This document shows positions 56,141 to 64,000 of a stretch of 64,000 nt of DNA, one piece after another. The stretch covers positions 282,660,165 through 282,724,164 of the forward strand of contig CM061142.1 of the NCBI GenBank assembly GCA_030789695.1, given 5' to 3'. The DNA is from Scilla litardierei (lineage: Eukaryota; Streptophyta; Magnoliopsida; Asparagales; Asparagaceae). Each line of letters starts with the position of its first letter. The first letter of the stretch is position 1. A program made the position numbers and the translations under genes. Below the pieces are notes generated by a model, which saw only the letters and a list, made by a program, of their open reading frames with translations, did not search any database and was not told the origin of the DNA.

Positions 56141-57387
56141 TGAAATGCTTGGATGGTCATTCCTTTCTATTTAGTTAGCTTTGTATATTCTGTATACTAC
56201 AAGGGTGCAAGTCATTTCTTCACATTGTAAGCTTAGTACTATAGGTGGAAGTTACTTGCAGCAATCCTGTTGGCCGTTTTTTGCACAGGTTGCGTTTATC
56301 AACTAATACATGTTGCCAGGCTAATTCATGGTGCTTTACTGATGACTCTAGGTGCTTCTTCCCTCTTCTTTAATTCTTGTTTACCTATGTTGTATATTTA
56401 AAAGCACGAGCACTATCTTTCTTTATTAGTACTTTCAGTGAAACATTTTTTACCTAAATGAGAAACACTTGATTATTATCAATCCTACTGCCATAAGCAA
56501 AGTGTTGCACAGTTGATATATGTAGTGTTATTTGCCCCTGTTCAAGCATTTATCAATTGCAACCTGAAATGAGAAACTCTTGATTATATGTTTCATTTGA
56601 TAAAAATTGCCAAATTATAAATTTCAGAGCAAGCACCTGAGAAATTGATGGGATCCTTTTTGGTTGTCATAAATGCATTTTGTTGTGTCTGGAGTGTGGA
56701 CTTTGAATATGCATAATTGATTGTTTTCTTGGTTATGTTGATGTATAATGTTGATTACTAATCCTAGTTAGATTTTTATAATATTTGAATAATAATGTTT
56801 AGCATTCAGTAATATTTACCAGACAATCATTTTAATATTATCATCTACTTCTTATCTTGTAGCTTCTTTAAATGTCCGTTTGCATTACCAGATACTCTAA
56901 TTGTATACTCAAGTGGGCTTATAATATGATTTGAATTGACTAGGAATCTTCTGTCTATGTTTTCTTGGTTGATTGTACTACACCTGGAGAAGTGCTAGTG
57001 CGGTGACACTTATTGGGGAGGCTCCTAGGTGGAAAAAGGGGGTTTTCACATATCGTGGTTACTTGTTAAAAGACTAAGTTGTGGCAGTTTCGTTGAACTG
57101 ATTCAAACTAGATCTGATTCTGACTAAAGCACTCCAAAATAATAATTATAGGCCTTAATTCAGTCAAATTACAACGAAAAAACTCTAGTTACTATGAATT
57201 TGGGTGCCTTGGGCATATGTTGCATAGAATAAATGAGGTCTCATGGTCCTGAAGTTAGCAGGTGCCAAGAGGGCTAGCTGGGCAAGTGCTTGATTGAAGT
57301 AAGGTGCTCTAGTAGAAAATCTCTGCAAAAAATCTCTTCTTTTTTACTTTTTCTTTCATGGCATGGAAGCTATATCTTTTGTGTAAT
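56141..57387. other. 3' UTR and intergenic sequence
   Basis: AT-rich, with no ORF or repeat that I can support. Confidence 0.5.
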
Positions 57388-57731
57388 TGATAGGAATTGC
57401 TTGGGATTTGGGGAAGATATTTAGGGATTTGGGGGAAAGATGGGGTTTTATTGATGGTTTGGGAAATAAAAAAGATAATTGGCTTCAATTCGAGAGGATG
57501 AGAGGATGACCGCTCTCCTAACTTTTGATTCAAGATAAAAGCTTAACTCTTCCAACTTCTAGTCTAATCTACTCCTAATCTCCTCTTTTCAATACTCTTC
57601 TTCAAATTCAACATCAAAACTATATCCCTAGCCCCAATCCTATTAATAATCGACTGATTTGTCTTGAACTACAAAAGCACTATTGATGCCCAAAATTACA
57701 AGTTTGCCATCTGTAACCTCCATTTGCATTA
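57388..57731 (-). mobile_element. 3' LTR of F1
   Basis: 344 bp, similar to 59488-59825. The terminal CA has become TA on the plus strand. Confidence 0.8.
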
Positions 57732-59455
57732 TTACTCCTTCCCAAAGAACCATATTGTCCTCACGATGGTGCATGAAGTCCATGTGCCACGCTATTTCAA
57801 AAGTGGGTGCTTGTTCTCCTAGCTCGCCCTCCACAACTGCTTGACCTTCTTTCTCCTCAATGATCAAAATTTGGAGATCATGATCATGGTATTAATGTTC
57901 CGGCCCGAACTTCTTGCCACATCGAAATCATAAACATTTGGAGCGCTTGTCTAGGATTTTCTTCTGTGTGCGATGCTTGAACATGCTATCTGGTGCAACA
58001 TCGTTGCTTCTCCAAGTCCCCTCTGCTTCAATATGCATAACTCAGCTCTGATACTGGCCTTAAGGCCCTTCATGAAATTCCCTTCCAGCACCTCAGCAGA
58101 AATCCCCCTCGCGTGGCCCGAGAGCATCTCAAACCTCTCCTTGTAGTCTCGGATAGTGCCTTTTGATTGAGAGCAAAGAAGTGCTTATGTAGATTTTCTC
58201 TATGCGTGTCTCGAAACTGATCTAGTAAACAGTCCTTGAATTCCTCCCACGACGTGATATGCTGTCTCTACTTTGCCACCGGTATCATGCCAGAGAATTT
58301 CCTTTCAAACAGATGCTGATCGCCATCAGCTTTTCCTCCATTGTCAGACGGTTCACAGCAAAGTATCTCTCAGTCCGATAAATCCACCCATACAGATCTT
58401 CCCCCTCAAAGACATGTCTTCAGCTTTCAGATCCTGCTTTCTCTGCTGAAGACCTACTGTCCTCTCTGAGTCGGTTGCCCGTAGTAGAACTGCTGTTGTG
58501 TCTTGCTAATATATTGGGCATCCAAACCCTCCATTCTGAACTCCTGCAGCTTAGTCGTCGTTTCCCCATCAGTTGTTACACCACTACGGATCTCCTCACT
58601 CGGGTCCACCTCCGCTGTCCCATGGGTCGCTGTCCTTATGTGGACATCCTTTGTACCAGTCAGCCTTACGGACCTTCTATGCCATCATCGGGACCTTCAA
58701 GGTCTCCATCGCCATCCTCAAAGTTCAGGTAGAAGCCATAGTGATCGTCAAGCTCGTCTGAAGGCCTGCGACATCCAAAGATCTGTCGTTGAGGCCAAGG
58801 ATGGCCTTTGCCTGCAAACCAACGCTTGTGGGCACCTGGAAAGCCCCCCAGGGCTCGTGGGCCCCAAGGCGGCCCACCCGAGGCCCACCAAGGCCTAGGC
58901 GGCCCGCCTAGGGCTCTTAGGCCCCATGGCAGCTATCCTGAGCAGCAGTGCTTGGTACCCAGGTGGCCTACCCAGGGGCCGTGGTGCCCCTGGCGATGAG
59001 ATATGGCATTGCCGCCCCCTGTCTCTTCTTTCCATGGGCCGTGAAGTTTTATATCTGACTCCGGAGGTTGTTTATCTTCCATGATGATGACTTTTCCTTT
59101 GCTATCGACCAAAAAGTTAGCCTTTCGCCTCAGATCCGCGCTGCTCGAAGATGGATCTTACGTAAAGTCGTCAACTTTCTTCTTTTCCTTCGCCAAAGAT
59201 CGTGTCTTTTGCTTCCGAATAGAATTTTTGTCGTCATTATCCTTCAAATTTGATTTCTCAAGCTAATAACGACGCTCTGTCTTCGAAATTTTCTCCATTA
59301 GGACCTCCATCGATGCTCTCATCCACGCGCCCGACATCTTAATCGTAGATTCGATTGACGACAATCTTTCCTCCATCACATGATTTCTTCAAGCTATCCA
59401 CTTTGACGTCAAGTGTCTCTTTCAAAGTTTCAATCTTTTTCGTTACCGTCGCCAT
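57732..59455 (-). pseudogene. Degenerate gag of F1
   Basis: Start Met at 59455 (MATVTKKIETLKETLD), with a helix-forming N-terminus. A GC-rich stretch with inverted repeats follows (58830-59000, e.g. CCTAGGCGGCCCGCCTAGG at 58894-58912), then a Ty3-type gag region around 58050-58450 with many frameshifts and stops. Not expressible as a protein. Confidence 0.6.
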
Positions 59456-59487
59456 TGATGATATGATCGAACACTTTGATACCAATT

Positions 59488-59825
59488 TGATAGGAATTGA
59501 TAGGGATTTGGGGAAAAGATTTTGGAATTTGGGGAAAATATTGTGGTTTTATTGATAATTTTGAAAATACAATGATAGTTGGCCTCAATTTGAGAGGTTG
59601 ACCGCTCTCCTAGCTTTTGATTGATTCGACAGAAAAGCCTAACTCTTCTAAGATCTAGTCTGATCTAGTCTAATCTACTCCTAATATCTTCTCTTTTCAA
59701 TATTCTTCTTTAAATTCAACATGAAAACAATAACCCTTGCCCCCTATTAATAATGGACTGAATTACAAAAATACTCATGCTGCCCAGCATTACAAGTTTG
59801 TCACCCGAAACCCCCATTCGCATCA
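59488..59825 (-). mobile_element. 5' LTR of F1
   Basis: 338 bp. Ends TGATAGG...CGCATCA on the plus strand. Confidence 0.8.
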
Positions 59826-60620
59826 GTAAGCTAGCTTGGGAGGCACTTGAGGAGAGTAGCGAGTGAACATGATGTGTGAATAGGTGGATGCCATAAATTC
59901 TGGACACGGCTCTGACAAATATTCCGAGAGGGATTTTTTCCATTGTTGGGTGGGCCCAAGGGGGGTCCCATCCAGTACTCATTTTAAGTTAATCTACCTT
60001 TCTGCAAGGGTAGCATGACAGAAGGACTGTGTCATTTTTAAATAGTAGAGAAAGGGAACCGATGGAGAGATAGATGGTGGCTGACATTACATGGGCTCTA
60101 CAGAATGTAGGTGGAGTCTGTCAACAAGGGAAGGGGTTGAAGGTAGGTGAATCAGAATGAGTTCATGTTTAGTGCCATAGAAGGAGACCAATGGTGATGG
60201 ACAATATATGTGGGCTCTTTTGAGGGTATGTGGACTGTGCCCACTCTTCTAAGTGTTGATGCATTCCTTGACATGACACTTATTAAAGTACATATATAAT
60301 TTGAAAATAATGACCATCATATAGGTATTTTGTAACAGAAGGTTACGATGACATTTATTAGGTGCTAGCTTTGACAATTCCAAACACATTCGTAGTTACT
60401 AGCATGGCTGGCTCTTTCATGTGTGAAAAGGTGCATTTTGAGATGTTTTATTGCTTTATAACTAGGTGCATGGCATCAAACATATCAGTCTTTGTAGCTT
60501 TATTTGAGCAATTGTCTTCTCTTATGGAGCTTGTATGCCCCCGCGTATCCTTTGTGCACTGCAATTTTTCGTTGTTGATCCTGAACATAGTGCTTGGGAG
60601 TTATAGTTTGCTAACCAGCC
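59826..60620. other. Intergenic, nothing recognised
   Basis: No supported gene. The ORF at 60362-60691 has no recognisable domain and overlaps the start of the TRIM. Confidence 0.4.
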
Positions 60621-61416
60621 TGGTTGCTATTATGATTCCACTTAGTTTCATATCGGAAAAGAACAAAAGAAATGAAATGTTTAAGTATTAAAGGGCCTCT
60701 CCACCTAATACCAATTGGTTTTGGATTGGATGCTAGCTGATACTTAACAATTGGGGGTGTGAATCCAGTGTTAGGGGGCCTAGTATGTGATGTGTCCTTA
60801 ATAAGGCTAGTGTTAGAGGCCTAGTATGTGCTGAGTTTCTAACAAATGGACTAGGTTGGGGGCCTAGTATGGACTGAGTTTCTAACAAATGGTATCAGAG
60901 CATGTCCCATGCTACGACCCATGTTGCAGAAATGGGTGACCTAGGGAAGGAGCGACCTAAGAGGGGGCGACCTGGTAAATGCCAGTATGAGCCACTTAGA
61001 GTGGACACCCCAGAGTGGGCCGCCATGGACGGCGGTTGTCGGAAGCGGAAGGGGTGACCTGAAAAAGGAGCGACTTAAGAGGGGGCGACTTGGTAAAATG
61101 CCAGAGTGGGCACCCCAGAGTGGGTGTCGTGGACGGCGGTTGTCGGAAGCGTGGTGGTATATTACAATCTCACTTAGTCCCACATCGGAAAAGAACAAAA
61201 GAAATGAAATGTTTAAGCATTAGCGGGCGCTCCATCTAATATCAATTGGTTTTGGGTTGGATGCTAGCTAATACTTAACAATTGTGGTGTGAGCCCATTG
61301 TTAGGACCCTAATATGTGATGAGTTTTTAGCAAGACTAGTATTAGGGACCTAGTATGAGCTGTGTTTCTAACAAATGGATTAGGTTAGAGGCCTAGTATG
61401 GACTGGGTTTCTGATA
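60621..61416 (+). mobile_element. TRIM element
   Basis: Two LTRs of about 265 bp (60621-60887 and 61152-61416) enclose about 260 bp. Right after the first LTR stands a perfect iMet primer site TGGTATCAGAGC (60890-60901). Both LTRs carry TCGGAAAAGAACAAAAGAAA; the second has the preceding TCCCACA common in plant TRIMs. The internal part has a direct repeat (GGAGCGACCTAAGAGGGGGC near 60950; GGAGCGACTTAAGAGGGGGC near 61067). No coding capacity. No clean TSD found. Confidence 0.8.
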
Positions 61417-62279
61417 GCCGCCTGACCGTCTTTTGTATCCTTTGCAAATCTCTTAGTATTTAAAGGAGGCGGTTCTGCCACATATGTAGGCCTATGCATA
61501 TTTCTTAGCATCTCTCTCAGACCTAGTTAGGCAACATAGTTTCTGAAACTGTGGTTTCATTCATGTCGAAATGAAACTGAGGCTTGTACTCATGCATACC
61601 TTTTGTGGAACTCCAATTGGATTGAATTTCCTTAAACTCCATTTTCATAATGTTTGGGGCCTCCAAACCTCAATTTAGAAACTCTAGTTTGGCACCCGAA
61701 CAAGTCAAAGTTTATAAAACCTCTATTTGGGTCCTAATTTCGTAAACTTAACCTTAACCTTGTTGCCAAACTAGGCCTCAGATTATATCTATCCCAAAAG
61801 GAATGTGATATATAGAGAATGATAGACTTTTCTATCTGCTTGTTATTTGCAATTGGAGCAGTACCACCTTTCATCTGGTTGGTTTTGCAAGGCTGTAAGG
61901 TGTTCATTACATGGAAAATGTCCCCTTACTACCTTAGGTTGCTTCAATGGGAAGAAATTGTGTTCATTACATGGAAAATGTCCCCTTACTACCTTAGGTT
62001 GCTTCAATGGGAAGAAATTGGAATTGTGTTGGATGGGGAAAAGGTTAGAAAGTGTGCCATTGAAGGATGCTTTTGGTTGATGGGTGACTATGATGTCTTG
62101 TGGTGTTCTTAGTCATCTCATAGCTTTTATGGACCTAAGTGCCCTTACCCTTTATTGTTGTCATTTTTATTGCTGTTATTATCATTGCTACTTCTTTTGT
62201 GTGTGTGCGCGCGCGCGTTTTTCTGTCTCCCTGCTGGGGGGCTGTGTTACATTGTTAATGAATTCTTATGTTATGTTTA
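61417..62279. other. Intergenic with a tandem duplication and a (GT)(GC) microsatellite
   Basis: No gene is recognised. It contains the 60-bp duplication (61901-62020) and alternating purine-pyrimidine sequence GTGTGTGTGCGCGCGCGCG at 62199-62217. Confidence 0.5.
61901..62020 (+). repeat. Exact 60-bp tandem duplication
   Basis: Positions 61901-61960 are repeated without change at 61961-62020, and a frame stays open across both copies. Being identical, it is recent. Confidence 0.97.
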
Positions 62280-62626
62280 TGATGCGTTTTGGGGAGTTTT
62301 CGGCCCACTAGGGGCATTGTTGCAATTTCTGAAAGTATGGGGGTCTTTCGTGAATTGTCAGATCTGTAATTTTCTTTTATTTATAGATAGGGCTGGCTAG
62401 GAGGGAGTTTATGCTGAAAATTGTGATTGTGAACCCTAGGCCAAAGGTGCAGTCTTTGGAGAATTAGACTTTCTTCTCGAATAGAAAGTTAGGAGATCTC
62501 ACCATCTCGAATCGGGGCTTATCTTTGTTATTTTCAGATCTGAAAAACATTATAAAAATCCATCTTTTCTCTTGTTTTCTACACTAAAATACCTATTTCT
62601 CCCCAAACAAGCCCTAGGATCTATCA
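62280..62626 (+). mobile_element. 5' LTR of F2
   Basis: About 347 bp, ending CTATCA. The start (TGATGCG) is set by analogy with F1 and is less certain. Confidence 0.6.
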
Positions 62627-62629
62627 AAG

Positions 62630-62641
62630 TGGTATCAGAGC
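62630..62641 (+). promoter_or_regulatory. Primer binding site, tRNA-iMet (F2)
   Basis: Perfect TGGTATCAGAGC 3 nt after the LTR. Confidence 0.95.
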
Positions 62642-62650
62642 GGTCGATCC

Positions 62651-63990
62651 ATGGCGACCACAAGAGCGAAAGACAAGATGAAGGTGTTGTAAGAGAAAGT
62701 TGAAGGCGCCATCCAAGGACTAATGAAGATTTTGGAAGAACAAAGGGCCGAGATGGATCGTAGGTTTGCTCACCTCATGGAGGCCTTGGGGCAAACAAAT
62801 CTGAAATTGATGCTTTGTCGCGGCAGAGCGATCCAAAATAGATCGAAACCCTAGATCTGGAGAAAAAGGCGAGGGCTCTAGTGCAGACGAAGGAGAAAAT
62901 GGATCCTCTGCGTGAGGGACTCCTTTCGGATTCGGATCAAGTGACGGATGAAGAAGATTTCAACTTCCAAGAGGGTGAGGGAGCGCTACCGGAGATCTAC
63001 GGAGGCCCGAGGAGCGAAAGAGGAGACGAAAGCGTGCATCGGAGGTCGTCGGGGGACGGCTCACCCCCGACGAACCGCCGGGCATCTCACGAGCCCCTGG
63101 CAGCTCTCCATGGGCCGTGCGAAGCCTTGGCGGGTCGTCAGGGCTTCGGTGAAGCCCTGGCGAGCCCGCCAGGGCCCGCGCGGGTCTTCGGCGAACCGCT
63201 AGGCTTGGCGATGGCCCGGGCGGCTCGTTCGCCCCATCCGAGGGCCCTGGAAAACCGCCAGGGGCATTCTGGGCCCCTGGCGGATCGCCAGGGCCCCCTG
63301 ACTTCAGGAGCCAACCTTCGACGGCCCATCGGTGGAGGTTCGGCCAGCAGGGGGCATTTCGAGGGGTTTGATGATTTTCGGGAGGAATGGGTAGCTGATT
63401 TCTATGACGGAGGACCCTGGGAGCGCGAGGCAGAGCTTGAGGGCCATGAAAGGTATTGGGAGGATGATCGAGAGTACTACGGAGATGGAGGAGCTGATTG
63501 GGGTGGCGGCGTGAGGAATGGGAGAGGAAGAGAACCTGGGTACGGAGTACTACGCCATCCCCCACATCGACGACATGACTACTAGCGGGGGAGAAGAGCT
63601 CCATGAGGGGTTTCTGTGGAAAACCGGGTCAGAAAGATGAAGATGCCCGTGTTCGAGGGAGAGGACCCAGATTCGTGGCTGGACATGGTTGAGGGATATT
63701 TTGAGATATCTATGGTACTCGAGGAGTGGCTTAGGGTCGTTGGGGTCTGCTGGGAAGAGGAGGCGTTGTCGTGGTATCGCTGGACACAACAGGACCAGCC
63801 TTTCCACACATGAGAGGAGTTTACCACGCTCTTGATGGAGCGATTTGGGGAGGTACAGGCGGGCAATGCATTTGAGAGACTGTATGCTTTGAGGCAGAAT
63901 GTGCCAGTGAGAGAGTATATCAAGAAGTTCGAGATATTGGTGAGTCGGATCAGTGGAGTGTCGGGAGAGTCGCTTAGGAAAATTTCATGA
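62651..63990 (+). pseudogene. gag of F2, broken
   Basis: Starts MATTRAKDKMKVL and meets TAA at 62690. A frame change follows before 62899, after which a long frame (MDPLREGLLSDSDQ) runs through a Gly/Arg/Pro-rich insert. It is cut by TAG at 63583 and TGA at 63604, then the Ty3 gag core begins (RKMKMPVFEGEDPDSWLDM, LYALRQNVPVREYIKKFEIL), with TGA at 63811 where Trp is usual and a 1-nt shift near 63976. The gag core is the best conserved part. Confidence 0.75.
63110..63300 (+). repeat. GC-rich palindromes inside the F2 gag
   Basis: Near-perfect palindromes of the form CCCTGGCG...CGCCAGGG at 63154-63175 and 63272-63296, plus partial copies near 63126 and 63246-63264. F1 has counterparts at 58830-59000. 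Confidence 0.75.
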
Positions 63991-64000
63991 AGGGGTTGAA

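Larger units (their letters stand above)
57388..59825 (-). mobile_element. F1: small gag-only LTR element
   Basis: 2438 bp, minus strand. 5' LTR 59825-59488, iMet-type primer site TGGTATCAAAGT (59484-59473), degenerate gag (59455-57732), purine tract GGGAAGGAGTAA, 3' LTR 57731-57388. Flanks GTAAT and GTAAG match at 4 of 5 positions. No pol. Its LTR start (TGATGCGAATGGGGG) parallels that of F2 (TGATGCGTTTTGGGG). Confidence 0.8.
62280..64000 (+). mobile_element. F2: LTR element, 5' part (runs off the window)
   Basis: 5' LTR 62280-62626, iMet primer site 62630-62641, broken Ty3-type gag from 62651. Related to F1 by LTR start, LTR length and the GC-rich gag insert. The right part is outside the window. 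Confidence 0.75.

Noticed and set aside
60621..61416. Cassandra-type TRIM carrying 5S rRNA
   Set aside because: No 5S rRNA sequence (internal control boxes) is visible in the LTRs. It is an ordinary TRIM.

Overview
This is nuclear DNA from a flowering plant. It is almost wholly built of nested LTR retrotransposons, with a small island of ordinary plant genes near 52-56 kb. The evidence for a plant is the Athila-type gag-protease genes primed by tRNA-Asp, the Sirevirus-like copia gags primed by initiator tRNA-Met, a TRIM element, and a 699-residue plant nuclear-type protein. I cannot name the species.

Layout. Positions 1-21437 are the right half of a five-deep nest: a Ty3 element (A0, LTR 1-1410) lies inside a second one (A1, to 8430), inside a Sirevirus-like copia (C1, to 11926), inside an LTR fragment (B0, to 12217), inside another Sirevirus-like copia (C2, to 21437). 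The 3' LTR of C2 was split by a ~3 kb solo LTR (15589-20440), which itself holds a solo LTR of the C1 family (16961-18760, perfect TSD). Positions 21438-23766 hold a Helitron-like end, degenerate repeats and coding exons on the minus strand. Element D (23767-52006, minus, Sirevirus-like, TSD CTATA) is interrupted in its 3' LTR by two Athila-like elements: A2 (24252-33669, TSD GTCAC) and B1 (33741-45552, TSD GATTC). Positions 52012-56140 are gene space. The rest holds a small gag-only element (F1), a TRIM and the start of a related element (F2).

How the elements work. No reverse transcriptase, RNase H or integrase reading frame was recognised anywhere, although parts of more than ten retroelements are present. 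They encode gag, gag-protease or an Athila-type second ORF, so all must rely on enzymes from elsewhere. The Athila-like elements share one plan: LTR, tRNA-Asp primer site, gag-protease, a second TATA box preceded by the same palindromes as the LTR, then a second ORF, and several polypurine tracts.

The most interesting signals are not genes. (1) Most LTR families carry clusters of their own CG-centred palindrome, often paired about 20-22 bp (two helical turns) apart. (2) Several LTRs carry runs of stem-loops in which the loop sequence stays constant while the stem sequences change with compensation: five 14-nt-loop hairpins in B1, about nine 9-nt-loop hairpins in C2, and related structures in C1, D and the A family. 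This looks like selection on RNA (or cruciform) structure in the transcribed leader.
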